A stretch of 64,000 nt of DNA from positions 81,815,428-81,879,427 of the forward strand of contig JAVIAB010000041.1 of assembly GCA_032433765.1 (NCBI GenBank), read 5' to 3'. Source of the DNA: Megaustenia siamemsis (lineage: Eukaryota; Mollusca; Gastropoda; Stylommatophora; Ariophantidae). Positions 37,647 to 49,993 of the stretch are shown here, piece after piece. Both the position numbers and the translations under genes were made by a program. Position 1 is the first letter of the stretch, and every line of letters starts with the position of its first letter. The notes below the pieces were generated by a model that was not told the origin of the DNA, searched no databases, and worked only from the letters and a program-made list of their open reading frames with translations.

Positions 37647-37915
37647 TGTCAAACGTAGCTACAATTAACATCAATAACTAATTCATTGTCAAACGTAGCT
37701 ACAATTCACATCAATAACTAATTCATTGTCAAACGTAGCTACAATTAACATCAATAACTAATTCATTGTCAAACGTAGCTACAATTAACATCAATAACTA
37801 ATTCATTGTCAAACGTAGCTACAATTAACATCAATAACTAATTCATTGTCAAACGTAGCTACAATTCACATCAATAACTAATTCATTGTCAAACATAGCT
37901 ACAATTCACATCAAT
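37647..37915. repeat. 40-bp minisatellite, seven copies
   Basis: The unit is attgtcaaacgtagctacaa then ttaacatcaataactaattc. It starts about 40 bp upstream (minus sense) of the exon at 37547-37604. Confidence 0.95.
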
Positions 37916-38084
37916 AATTGATTGAGGAATGTGGGTGGTGGGTGATTTATCTATGACAGGGGTCATGTGGATCCTTTGTCTTCAAATATTTACAACAAAA
38001 ATCTACAAATAGAAGATTTGTGATCCTACAATTGTGTGACGTTTTTGTTTTCATATGCTCAGCTCATGCTGTGATTTATATGGA

Positions 38085-38690
38085 GAGGTAAATCATTAAA
38101 TTATGTTTGTTTCATGAAGTAACAAATCATTAAATTATATTTGTTTCATGAAGTAACAAATCATTAAATTATGTTTTAAATAAATAAAATATTTAACAAG
38201 TAAAGTAAGAGCTAAGATGTGCCCCAGAACAGCACTAAATAACACCCTCCCACCTGTATGCACCTACAACTAATAAAATCAATTCTCTATTCTCCCACAC
38301 CTACAACTAATAAAATCAATTCTCTCCTCTACCACACCTACAACTAATAAAACCAATTCTCTATTCTCCCACACCTACAACTAATAAAATCAATTCTCTA
38401 TTCTCGCACACCTACAACTAATAAAACCAATTCTCTCTTTTCCCACACTTTTGACTAATAAAATCAATTCTCTTTTCCCACACTTTTGACTAATAAAATC
38501 AATTCTCTCTTTTCCCAACTTTTAACTAATAAAACCAATTCTCTCTTCTCCCACACCTACAGTAAGACCAATTCTCTCTTCTCCTACACCTACAGTGAGA
38601 TCAATTCTATCTTCTCCCACACCTACAAAGACCAAATCTCTCTTCTTCCACACCTACAAAGACAAATTCTCTCTTGTCCACTACATACCC
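38085..38690. repeat. Degenerate short tandem repeats
   Basis: First, about three copies of a 34-bp unit (aaatcattaaattatgtttg, 38085-38190). Then 38250-38690 holds an irregular series of ~38-bp units around cacacctacaactaataaaa and tcaattctc, decaying into shorter forms next to the exon at 38734. Confidence 0.85.
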
Positions 38691-38733
38691 ACACCTACAT
38701 AAAACTGATCAACACACACACAAAGTTACCTAC

Positions 38734-38914
38734 ATTTCCTAGGTGGTTAACATCCTGCCGATGAATGATATTTTTCATTTCTGGATCCGTGTATTTGAAA
38801 TCACCATTTTCATCAATAAATGTCCCGCTATCAAATTCATCAAATAATTTCCTCATTTGCTCCGCCTCTCTTTTTTTCCGTTTCTTCTCCTCATCTTTCT
38901 TTTCCATCAGTTTT
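38734..38914 (-). CDS. Exon, end of coiled coil and acidic conserved-looking segment
   Basis: The acceptor ATTTTCTTCAG is followed by one base completing an Arg codon, then 60 codons, then donor GTAGGT. It begins KLMEKKDEEKKRKKREAEQ, continuing the coiled coil. It then changes to a mixed, globular-looking stretch (FDEFDSGTFIDENGDFKYTD, then PEMKNIIHRQDVNHLG). That stretch looks like the most conserved part of the protein in the window and is the best query for homology. The exon ends in phase 0. It lies just outside the mariner-like relic at 38981. Confidence 0.85.
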
Positions 38915-39119
38915 CTGAAGAAAATTTTAAATAAAAAATTAATCAGCTTAAATCAGTTGGTCAGTACTGGTTACCCATAATACAGGGTGTCCGAATAAGA
39001 ATGTACCCCTTTCTGAATTCTTTTTTCCAGCTGACTAGTGTGTGCAGAGACATGTCAGAAGCAGCAATTGTAACTGAAGTGTACAAGTTTCAGTTGAAAT
39101 ACCAGCTGTACACATACAC

Positions 39120-39250
39120 ATAGCTTTGGATGGAACTGAGAGATCGGAACAATGAGGGCTTTGTTGCCGTTACAAGAGACTTGTTGAGTCGAGTATGGGA
39201 GGACATGGACTATCAACTAGATATCTGCCGTGTCACACATAGTCCATATG
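39120..39250 (+). pseudogene. Transposase C-terminal remnant
   Basis: The frame after the stop at about 39121 reads LWMELRDRNNEGFVAVTRDL, then LSRVWEDMDYQLDICRVTHS. The W-E-D/E-x-x-Y-x-L-D-x-C-R pattern is what I associate with the last part of mariner-like transposases. No DDE residues are present in what remains. Confidence 0.55.
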
Positions 39251-39260
39251 AATCTTTGTC

Positions 39261-40507
39261 TATCTATTGACCATAGCCGGCCCATAGGGCATAGACCCAG
39301 ATACTCTTTCTCTTATCTAAATTTTTATTCTAGGAGTTTTAAATCCTTGTAAATATCTTTTATCAAATTTCGGCATTTGTCTCTATTCTGTGCAAACAAC
39401 TCTATCTCATTGAGGGAGTCGATTCCTGCTGCTCTTGCCTCTCTGATCAATGTTCTTCTCAGTGTCTCTCTCGATTGGCCTCTTTTCCTCTTACCTGTTG
39501 TTTCCCACATGAGGGCTTGTTTTGCTATTCGATTATTATCTCTCCTCATCACATGTCATCACATGAGAAGAGGAAAGTTGGAATACTTGGTTACAACTGG
39601 CAAAATAAAAGGAAAGAGAGATCGCGGATGACAAAGAGAGAAAATACTGGATAGCATGGTGTCATGGCATGAAAAACAGTCAACAACAGAACTGATACGA
39701 TGCACTGTAGATAGAAGATTGTGGAAGGACATGATCGCCTACGCCAACCGGTATGACACATGATAATGATGATGATCACATGTCCAACATATGACCATCG
39801 TCTTTTCTTTATTACTGAAGATATTAGTGGTTGATTGGCGATTTCTCTAATTTCCTCGTTTGTTTTGAATTCGTTCCATGCTATACCAAGCATTTTCCTT
39901 AGACATTTATTTTCGAATGCGTTCAACTTTGTTTCTATGTCTCTTGTTGTTTTCCAGCTTTCACACGCATACATTAGGGTTGATAGTACATTTGATTTGA
40001 ATAGCCTAAGTTTTGTGTTTGTGCTGATGAGTTTTGATTTCCACAACTTTTCAAGGCTTCTGAAAGACATTGCTGCTTTAGCTATTCTGATTCTAATTTC
40101 TTTACTTGTATCCCCTTCTCGATCAATGTGACTTCCAAGATAGATAAAGTGATCGATCTCTTCTGCTGGTTTGTTTTCCATGTATATTTTGTCATCTGTT
40201 GGAATTAAACTTTTCATGACTTTAGTCTTTTCATGATTGATCTCAAGCCAAATTTTGCTGGCTATTGATGATAGTTCATTTGTGTTTTCCTGCATCGTTT
40301 TTATCTGACTGATTGGGGAACATTCGCTCAGTCCTTCCTCTGTACGAACTGCACATGAGTAGCCATCATACATGTCTTTAATAATATTTATGATTTTTTA
40401 TGGTAAGCCATATTGCTTCAGAATTGTCCACAAAGAACCTCTATGAATACTGTTGAATGCTTTTTTGAAGTCAATGAAGTTAAGTACAAAAAGTTTTTGC
40501 TTTTTTG
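39261..40507 (-). mobile_element. LINE family 1 copy E, inside the mariner relic
   Basis: A minus-strand copy with the family 3' end (tatctattgacc on plus) at 39261 and a 5' truncation near 40507. The catalytic RT segment is deleted: the frame jumps from GLSECSPI directly to SQIKTMQENTNELSS (near 40310), losing TGVKQG and FADD. A second LINE is inserted at 39557-39774. No clear target duplication was seen for copy E itself. Confidence 0.85.
39557..39774 (+). mobile_element. LINE family 5 fragment, nested in LINE copy E
   Basis: A 218-bp plus-strand insertion with 9-bp duplication atcacatgt (39548-39556 and 39775-39783). It reads MRRGKLEYLVTTGKIKGKRD, a stop, then a C-terminal piece with DRRLWKDMIAYANRYDT and stop. 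The 3' tail is TGATAATGATGATGAT. This is the extreme C-terminus of another APE-type LINE. Confidence 0.82.
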
Positions 40508-40561
40508 GGAAGACTACAATAATTTATTGAAAAAGGTACATTATTTTTGGGAAACACTGTA

Positions 40562-41142
40562 CATTTGGGGTTCTTTATTTATTTTTTTTATGATTGTTAC
40601 TGTGGGTGTACAGGCTCTCTTGTCTAAGAAAACAAGCATTCATCAACGTTTATGCTGTAGACATCATCAAGAAGGCACATCAAACACAGCTAGAGAATAT
40701 TTTTACACAAAAACTAAACAGCTTTTAATATCAGATACAGAGTTTTTGCTGGTGAACTCCAGTGAGGCCAAGACCAGCGGGTGGATCAGATGCTGAACAG
40801 TTGGAGCACCTTCTTTAGGAGTGTAACAGTCATGCAGAACTAGGTCAAACCTGGCCCAACAACAGAGACATACAACAGACATACAACAGAGACATACAAT
40901 AGACATACAACAGAGACATATGACAGATGTACAACAGAGACATATGACAGATGTACAACAGAGACGTATGACAGAAACATTTGACAGAAACATTGAGTTA
41001 TTTAGTTATTTGCGGGTCATCATCATTGCACTCTGAACATGTCCACAGGTGCTCAGATAGGTCCTCAGCAAGTCTCGCAGTGTCCAGCGACTGACGATAC
41101 ATTTGACATATAACACAGATATACAATAGAGATGTATAACAG
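40562..41142. other. Spacer with short acatacaacaga-type repeats
   Basis: The part 40865-40995 is an irregular run of ~12-21-bp units (agagacatacaacag, tatgacagatgt). The rest shows no gene or element I recognise. A 127-codon plus frame starting at 40413 is mostly LINE antisense. Confidence 0.6.
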
Positions 41143-44100
41143 AAACTGTGGGGACCTGGACAGGACTGTGGGGACCTAGACAGAACTGTGGGGACCTGGA
41201 CAGAACTGTGGGAACCTAGACAGAACTGTGGGGACCTAGACAGAACTGTGGGGACCTAGACAGGACTGTGGGGACCTAGACAGGACTGTGGGGACCTAGA
41301 CAGGACTGTGAGAACCTAGACAGAACTGTGAGAACCTAGACAGAACTGTGGGGACCTAGACAGAACTGTGGGGACCTAGACAGGACTGTGGAGACCTAGA
41401 CAGGACTGTGGGGACCTAGACAGAACTGTGGAGACCTAGACAGAACTGTGGGGACCTAGACAGGACTGTGGGGACCTAGACAGAACTCTGAGGACCTAGA
41501 CAGGACTGTGGGGACCTAGACAGAACTGTGGGGACCTAGACAGAACTGTGGGGACCTAGACAGGACTGTGGGGACCTAGACAGGACTGTGAGAACCTAGA
41601 CAGAACTGTGGGGACCAAGACAGGACTGTGGGGACCTAGACAGAACTGTGGGGACCTAGACAGAACTGTGAGAACCTAGACAGAACTGTGGGGACCTAGA
41701 CAGAACTGTGGGGACCTAGACAGGACTGTGGGGACCTAGACAGAACTGTGAGAACCTAGACAGAACTGTGGGGACCAAGACAGGACTGTGGGGACCTAGA
41801 CAGAACTGTGAGAACCTAGACAGAACTGTGGGGACCAAGACAGGACTGTGGGGACCTAGACAGAACTGTGAGAACCTAGACAGAACTGTGGGGACCTAGA
41901 CAGAACTGTGGGGACCTAGACAGAACTGTGGAGACCTAGACAGGACTGTGGGGACCTAGACAGAACTGTGGAGACCTAGACAGAACTGTGGGGACCTAGA
42001 CAGGACTGTGGGGACCTAGACAGAACTCTGAGGACCTAGACAGGACTGTGGGGACCTAGACAGAACTGTGGGGACCTAGACAGAACTGTGGGGACCTAGA
42101 CAGAACTGTGGGGACCTAGACAGAACTGTGGGGACCTAGACAGAACTCTGAGGACCTAGACAGAACTGTGGGGACCTAGACAGAACTGTGAGAACCTAGA
42201 CAGGACTGTGAGAACCTAGACAGGACTGTGGGGACCTAGACAGAACTGTGGGGACCTAGACAGAACTGTGGGGACCTAGACAGAACTGTGGGGACCTAGA
42301 CAGAACTGTGAGAACCTAGACAGAACTGTGAGAACCTAGACAGGACTGTGGGGACCTAGACAGAACTGTGGGGACCTAGACAGAACTGTGGGGACCTAGA
42401 CAGAACTGTGAGAACCTAGACAGAACTGTGAGAACCTAGACAGGACTGTGGGGACCTAGACAGAACTGTGGGGACCTAGACAGAACTGTGGGGACCTAGA
42501 CAGAACTGTGGGGACCTAGACAGAACTGTGGAGACCTAGACAGAACTGTGGGGACCTAGACAGAACTGTGGGGACCTAGACAGAACTCTGAGGACCTAGA
42601 CAGAACTGTGGGGACCTAGACAGAACTCTGAGGACCTAGACAGAACTCTGAGGACCTAGACAGAACTCTGAGGACCTAGACAGAACTGTGGGGACCTAGA
42701 CAGAACTCTGAGGACCTAGACAGGACTGTGGGGACCTAGACAGAACTCTGAGGACCTAGACAGGACTGTAGGGACCTAGACAGAACTCTGAGGACCTAGA
42801 CAGAACTGTGGGGACCTAGACAGAACTCTGAGGACCTAGACAGGACTGTAGGGACCTAGACAGAACTGTGGGGACCTAGACAGAACTGTGGGGACCTAGA
42901 CAGAACTGTGGGGACCTAGACAGGACTGTGGAGACCTAGACAGAACTGTGGGGACCTAGACAGAACTGTGGGGACCTAGACAGGACTGTGGAGACCTAGA
43001 CAGAACTGTGGGGACCTGGACAGGACTGTGGGGACCTAGACAGAACTGTGGGGACCTAGACAGAACTGTGGGGACCTAGACAGAACTGTGGGGACCTAGA
43101 CAGAACTGTGGGGACCTAGACAGGACTGTGGAGACCTAGACAGAACTGTGGGGACCTAGACAGGACTGTGGGGACCTAGACAGAACTGTGGGGACCTAGA
43201 CAGAACTGTGGGAACCTAGACAGAACTGTGGGGACCTAGACAGAACTGTGGGGACCTAGACAGAACTGTGGGGACCTAGACAGAACTGTAGGGACCTAGA
43301 CAGAACTGTGGGAACCTAGACAGAACTGTGGGGACCTAGACAGAACTGTGGGAACCTAGACAGAACTGTGGGGACCTAGACAGAACTCTGAGGACCTAGA
43401 CAGAACTGTGGGGACCTAGACAGAACTGTGGGGACCTAGACAGGACTGTAGGGACCTAGACAGAACTGTGGGAACCTAGACAGAACTGTGGGGACCTAGA
43501 CAGGACTGTAGGGACCTAGACAGAACTGTGGGAACCTAGACAGAACTGTGGGGACCTAGACAGGACTGTAGGGACCTAGACAGAACTGTGGGAACCTAGA
43601 CAGAACTGTGGGGACCTAGACAGAACTGTGGGAACCTAGACAGAACTGTGGGGACCTAGACAGGACTGTGGGGACCTAGACAGGACTGTGGGGACCTAGA
43701 CAGGACTGTGGGGACCTAGACAGAACTGTGGGGACCTAGACAGGACTGTGAGAACCTAGACAGAACTGTGGGGACCTAGACAGGACTGTAGGGACCTAGA
43801 CAGAACTGTGGGAACCTAGACAGGACTGTGGGGACCTAGACAGGACTGTGGGGACCTAGACAGGACTGTGGGGACCTAGACAGAACTGTGAGAACCTAGA
43901 CAGAACTGTGGGGACCTAGACAGAACTGTGAGAACCTAGACAGAACTGTGGGGACCTAGACAGAACTGTGAGAACCTAGACAGAACTGTGGGGACCTAGA
44001 CAGGACTGTAGGGACCTAGACAGGACTGTAGGGACCTAGACAGAACTGTGGGAACCTAGACAGGACTGTGGGGACCTAGACAGGACTGTGGGGACCTAGA

Positions 44101-45165
44101 CAGAACTGTGGGGACCTAGACAGGACTGTGGGGACCTAGACAGGACTGTGGGAACCTAGACAGAACTGTGGGGACCTAGACAGAACTGTGGGAACCTAGA
44201 CAGAACTGTGGGGACCTAGACAGGACTGTGGGGACCTAGACAGGACTGTGGGGACCTAGACAGGACTGTGGGGACCTAGACAGAACTGTGGGGACCTAGA
44301 CAGGACTGTGAGAACCTAGACAGAACTGTGGGGACCTAGACAGGACTGTAGGGACCTAGACAGAACTGTGGGAACCTAGACAGGACTGTGGGGACCTAGA
44401 CAGGACTGTGGGGACCTAGACAGGACTGTGAGAACCTAGACAGAACTGTGGGGACCTAGACAGGACTGTAGGGACCTAGACAGGACTGTAGGGACCTAGA
44501 CAGAACTGTGGGAACCTAGACAGGACTGTGGGGACCTAGACAGGACTGTGGGGACCTAGACAGAACTGTGGGGACCTAGACAGGACTGTGGGGACCTAGA
44601 CAGGACTGTGGGGACCTAGACAGGACTGTGGGGACCTAGACAGAACTGTGGGAACCTAGACAGAACTGTGAGAACCTAGACAGAACTGTGGGGACCAAGA
44701 CAGGACTGTGGGGACCTAGACAGGACTGTGGGGACCTAGACAGGACTGTGGGGACCTAGACAGGACTGTGGGGACCTAGACAGAACTGTGGGAACCTAGA
44801 CAGAACTGTGGGGACCAAGACAGGACTGTGGGGACCTAGACAGAACTGTGGGGACCTAGACAGAACTGTGGGGACCTAGACAGGACTGTGGGGACCTAGA
44901 CAGGACTGTGGGGACCTAGACAGGACTGTGGGAACCTAGACAGAACTGTGGGGACCTAGACAGGACTGTGGGGACCTAGACAGGACTGTGGGGACCTAGA
45001 CAGAACTGTGGGGACCTAGACAGAACTGTGGGAACCTAGACAGGACTGTAGGGACCTAGACAGAACTGTGGGGACCTAGACAGGACTGTAGAGACCTAGA
45101 CAGGACTGTGGGGACCTAAATAGGACCCAAGGGACCTAGACAGAACTGTGGGGACATAAAACAGA
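41143..45165. repeat. 20-bp minisatellite, about 4 kb
   Basis: About 201 copies of cagaactgtggggacctaga, almost perfectly in 20-bp phase. Variants are limited to a few sites (caga/cagg, gtg/gta, ctg a gg, gaga, ggaa, ccaaga). Reading variants as letters shows repeated words of several units, a sign of unequal exchange. It sits in the intron between the exons at 46699 and 38914. Confidence 0.98.
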
Positions 45166-45246
45166 ACTGTTGGCTTTATTCTGATGACGTGTGAGAAAAG
45201 ACATAGCAGAATCAAAAACTTTTCAAATGGAGAGAGAGAGGGAAAA

Positions 45247-45248
<2 letters not shown>

Positions 45249-45317
<69 letters not shown>
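45249..45317. repeat. (AG)n microsatellite
   Basis: About 34 uninterrupted AG dinucleotides, preceded by shorter GA runs from 45231. Confidence 0.95.
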
Positions 45318-45319
<2 letters not shown>

Positions 45320-45429
45320 TGTTTGAAAGAAATGTATTTTTATTGCTTTATTTCACTCAGCAGAAGTGTCACAAATTCTTGCATGTATTTTTTTTCAAAT
45401 GAGTGGCTCTGATTGTACAAGTGGCTACC

Positions 45430-45530
45430 AAACCTTCTACAGCACAGACTGATATATGACAACCATCTACAGCACAAAATGATACATGACAACCATCTAC
45501 AGCACAAACTGATACATGACAACCACATTT
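45430..45530. repeat. 30-bp tandem repeat, about three copies
   Basis: The unit is catctacagcacaaactgat then acatgacaac, with small variants. Confidence 0.85.
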
Positions 45531-45544
45531 TGAAACCAATTGCC

Positions 45545-46260
45545 CTGGTAGTACTGATTTACAATTGTTAAATTGCCCTTGGCGCTGGTGTTCTCGCAGC
45601 GTTTATTGAAGTCTTGTTTTGGTCTTTCTATCTTATCACGTGACCAAACCATTTTATCTGTTGTTTCTTTATGTATTCTATTATAGGAATTATACTGTTC
45701 TTATCTCTTAAACTGTTTCCTGTCATTTGTCTGACACATTTAATCTCCGGCGGAGGTTATTTTTCTTATTGTTCTTGCATCTAGAGTTCAGGACTGACCT
45801 TGGTAGCATGGGATGAAGATTGTATTGTAGAGTGCCCGTTTTGCCTCCATATTTATTTCCTTGTTGGACAATAGTGGTGATAACTGTCCAATGATTTGAC
45901 AAGCTTTGTTGCATCTTGAGTCTATCTCTGCTGTTTGTGAATTGTCGTTTGTCACTAAACTTCCAGGTATTTGAATTCCTCTACTCGTTTAGTTGTCTGC
46001 CATCTATTGCCATGTTGTTCTGTTTCTCATTTGCAATATTCATGACTTCTGTTTTGTTGATTTTCATGTTGTTTTCTGTTTTGTTGATTTTCATGCTGTA
46101 TTTCGTGCCTGTGATGTTGAGTTTGTTTAAGTGTTCTTGTAGGTCTTCTATTGTTTCATGTATTAGTGCCTGATCGTCTGCAAATAAAAGCTCGTTGATC
46201 TCCTCTGTCTCTGATGGGTTGGCTAAATTGGGACAATACGCACCCCTGTCTTACTCATGA
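45545..46260 (-). mobile_element. LINE family 4 fragment (RT and C-terminus), decayed
   Basis: On the minus strand RQGCVLSQF (about 46225-46250) is followed in another frame by NELLFADDQALIHETIEDLQ (about 46140-46200). Next comes KINKTE, present as a tandem copy, then an EFKYL block near 45965 and an ALYNTIFIPC block near 45815. An IKWFGH-like end lies near 45640 (here KMVWSRD). Several frameshifts and stops. It is distinct from families 1-3 and lies in the intron upstream of exon 46699. Confidence 0.75.
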
Positions 46261-46278
46261 TCTAACTTTGAAGTGGTC

Positions 46279-46355
46279 CGTGCAGCCTGCTGCTGTTATG
46301 ACCGTGCAGCCTGCTGCTGTTCTGACCGTGCAGCCTGCTGCTATTCTGACCGTGC
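46279..46355. repeat. 24-bp tandem repeat, about three copies
   Basis: Three units of gtgcagcctgctgctgttat followed by gacc, with the last unit truncated. Confidence 0.9.
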
Positions 46356-46698
46356 AGCTTCTATTGTTGTCTTTTAATATTTGTTTATTAATTCTGTAAA
46401 ACTTCTAATTAGGTTGGTTAGATGTTGGCTGACACCGTATGTTGTTATCAAACTGTATGATAAACACACAAAATACAAGTGAAAAATTTTAAGGGCTGCC
46501 AATAAAAAGATTAAGACTAAAAGGAACACTGAGGTGAGGGACAACAACAACAGGCATAAGTTCCCTTGTCTGGATTAAGCAGCTTGTCCAGAACAGGGAT
46601 ATAGCAAGAAACAACTCACATCGTGTCTGACGCTTGATAACAAAGATCGTCAAGGAGGAGTTGTGTGCTCAAAAAAGTTGAAACTATCAAAAACTCAC

Positions 46699-46868
46699 CT
46701 TAACTCCTCTACTCGCAGTCTTTCTTCTTCTTCTTTTTCCTTCTCTTCTTTCTCTCTAACTTCCCGTTGTTGCCGTTCCTTCTCCTCTTGGATTGCCCGT
46801 TTCTTCTCTAATTTTTCTTTCTTTTCCCTCTCTTGCCTCTGAAGGTCTTCCGCTATCTCTTTCAGATC
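46699..46868 (-). CDS. Exon, long charged coiled coil
   Basis: The acceptor ATTATCTTCTAG is followed by 56 codons plus two bases, then donor GTGAGT. The peptide begins DLKEIAEDLQRQEREKKEK and continues as an almost pure Glu/Lys/Arg/Gln helix to RLRVEEL. This is a single alpha-helix or coiled coil of about 55 residues. The exon leaves phase 2, which the next exon completes as Arg. The 27-bp array (46869-49880) runs up to within about ten bases of this acceptor, so the splice site is embedded in satellite DNA. Confidence is high because of the length, composition and both splice sites. Confidence 0.85.
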
Positions 46869-49800
46869 CTAGAAGATAATTCACATTGATTGTTTTATAG
46901 AGATAATTTACATTGATTGTTTTATAGAGATAATTTACATTGATTGTTTTATAGAGATAATTTACATTGATTGTTTTATTAATATAATTCACATTGATTG
47001 TTTTATAGAGATAATTTACATTGATTGTTTTATAGAGATAATTTACATTGATTGTTTTATAGAGATAATTTACATTGATTGTTTTATAGAGATAATTTAC
47101 ATTGATTGTTTTATTAATATAATTCACATTGATTGTTTTATAGAGATAATTTACATTGATTGTTTTATTAATATAATTCACATTGATTGTTTTATAGAGA
47201 TAATTTACATTGATTGTTTTATAGAGATAATTTACATTGATTGTTTTATAGAGATAATTTACATTGATTGTTTTATAGAGATAATTCACATTGATTGTTT
47301 TATTGAGATAATTCACATTGATTGTTTTATTGAGATTATTTACATCAATTATTTATAGAGATAATTTACATTGATTGTTTTATTGAGATAATTTACATTG
47401 ATTGTTTTATAGAGATTATTTACATTGATTGTTTTATTGAGATAATTCACATTGATTGTTTTATTGAGATAATTCACATTGATTGTTTTATAGAGATAAT
47501 TCACATTGATTGTTTTATAGAGATAATTCACATTGATTGTTTTATAGAGATAATTCACATTGATTGTTTTATAGAGATAATTCACATTGATTGTTTTATA
47601 GAGATATTCACATTGATTGTTTTATAGAGATAATTCACATTGATTGTTTTATAGAGATAATTCACATTGATTGTTTTATAGAGATAATTCACATTGATTG
47701 TTTTATAGAGATAATTTACATTGATTGTTTTATTGAGATAATTCACATTGATTGTTTTATTGAGATAATTCACATTGATTGTTTTATTGAGATAATTCAC
47801 ATTGATTGTTTTATTGAGATAATTCACATTGATTGTTTTATTGAGATAATTCACATTGATTGTTTTATAGAGATAATTTACATTGATTGTTTTATAGAGA
47901 TAATTTACATTGATTGTTTTATTGAGATAATTTACATTGATTGTTTTATAGAGATAATTTACATTGATTGTTTTATAGAGATAATTTACATTGATTGTTT
48001 TATTGAGATAATTTACATTGATTGTTTTATAGAGATAATTTACATTGATTGTTTTATAGAGATAATTTACATTGATTGTTTTATTGAGATAATTCACATT
48101 GATTGTTTTATTGAGATAATTTACATTGATTGTTTTATTGAGATAATTTACATTGATTGTTTTATAGAGATAATTTACATTGATTGTTTTATAGAGATAA
48201 TTTACATTGATTGTTTTATTGAGATAATTTACATTGATTGTTTTATTGAGATAATTCACATTGACTGTTTTATAGAGATTATTTACATTGATTGTTTTAC
48301 ATAGATTATTTACATTGATTGTTTTATAGAGATTATTTACATTGATTGTTTTATTGAGATAATTCACATTGATTGTTTTATTGAGATAATTCACATTGAT
48401 TGTTTTATTGAGATAATTCACATTGATTGTTTTATAGAGATAATTCACATTGACTGTTTTATAGAGATTATTTACATTGACTGTTTTATAGAGATTATTT
48501 ACATTGACTGTTTTATAGAGATTATTTACATTGATTGTTTTATAGAGATTATTTACATTGATTGTTTTACATAGATTATTTACATTGATTGTTTTATAGA
48601 GATTATTTACATTGATTGTTTTATAGAGATTATTTACATTGATTGTTTTATAGAGATAATTCACATTGATTGTTTTATAGAGATAATTCACATTGATTGT
48701 TTTATAGAGATAATTCACATTGACTGTTTTATAGAGATAATTCACATTGACTGTTTTATAGAGATAATTCACATTGATTGTTTTATTGAGATAATTCACA
48801 TTGACTGTTTTATAGAGATAATTCACATTGACTGTTTTATAGAGATTATTTACATTGATTGTTTTATTGAGATAATTTACATTGATTGTTTTTATTGAGA
48901 TAATTCACATTGATTGTTTTATTGAGATAATTCACATTGACTGTTTTATAGAGATTATTTACATTGACTGTTTTATTGAGATAATTCACATTGACTGTTT
49001 TATAGAGATAATTCACATTGACTGTTTTATAGAGATAATTCACATTGACTGTTTTATAGAGATAATTCACATTGACTGTTTTATAGAGATAATTCACATT
49101 GACTGTTTTATAGAGATTATTTACATTGATTGTTTTATTGAGATAATTCACATTGACTGTTTTTATAGAGATAATTCACATTGACTGTTTTATAGAGATT
49201 ATTTACATTGATTGTTTTACATAGATTATTTACATTGATTGTTTACATAGATTATTTACATTGATTGTTTTATAGAGATTATTTACATTGATTGTTTTAC
49301 ATAGATTATTTACATTGATTGTTTACATAGATTATTTACATTGATTGTTTTATTGAGATAATTTACATTGACTGTTTTATAGAGATAATTCACATTGACT
49401 GTTTTATAGAGATAATTTACATTGATTGTTTTACATAGATTATTTACATTGATTGTTTTATAGAGATTATTTACATTGATTGTTTTATAGAGATTATTTA
49501 CATTGATTGTTTTACATAGATTATTTACATTGATTGTTTACATAGATTATTTACATTGATTGTTTTATTGAGATAATTTACATTGATTGTTTTACATAGA
49601 TTATTTACATTGATTGTTTACATAGATTATTTACATCAATTATTTATAGAGATTATTTACATTGATTGTTTTACATAGATTATTTACATTGATTGTTTTA
49701 CATAGATTATTTACATTGATTGTTTTACATAGATTATTTACATTGATTGTTTACATAGATTATTTACATCAATTATTTATAGAGATTATTTACATTGATT

Positions 49801-49880
49801 GTTTTATTGAGATAATTCACATTGATTGTTTACATAGATTATTTACATTGATTGTTTACATAGATTATTTACATCGATTG
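46869..49880. repeat. 27-bp minisatellite, about 3 kb
   Basis: About 110 copies of ataattcacattgattgttt then tatagag, with alternates attgagat, tcac/ttac and gact/gatt. After 49200 shorter forms with catagattatttac appear. 27 is a multiple of three, so long Asn/Tyr/Lys and Ile/Asp/Cys readings stay open; none is a gene. The left edge is the 3' splice site of exon 46699-46868. Confidence 0.98.
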
Positions 49881-49993
49881 TTTCTCATTCCTTGTTTTCA
49901 AACCATCTCTTTAACTGCGTTTAAATGGCCCTTCTTTGTCTGTGCAGATTGCTGGTAACAGGCAACATTGATCTTCCAAGATAACTTCCCACT

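Larger units (their letters stand above)
38981..40561 (+). mobile_element. Mariner/Tc1-like relic with TIRs, carrying nested LINEs
   Basis: The left end tacagggtgtccgaataaga and the right end (minus strand) tacagtgtttcccaaaaata are imperfect terminal inverted repeats. Both continue to an atgtacc block and both abut TA dinucleotides, the target of this superfamily. Just inside the left part, 39155-39246 reads TRDLLSRVWEDMDYQLDICR, which resembles the end of mariner-type transposases. Most of the transposase is missing, so this is a deletion derivative. LINE copy E occupies the interior. Confidence 0.7.

Noticed and set aside
45184..45402. 72-codon Arg/Glu-rich frame
   Set aside because: Translation of the (AG)n run.
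46699..47316. Minus frame ending in RPSEAREGKERKIREE as a separate protein
   Set aside because: It is an out-of-phase reading of the coiled-coil exon joined to array sequence; the phase-consistent frame is the coiled coil.
47582..48826. 414-codon minus frame with NYLYKTINV repeats and its plus counterpart
   Set aside because: Translation of the 27-bp array, with no start context and no unique domain.
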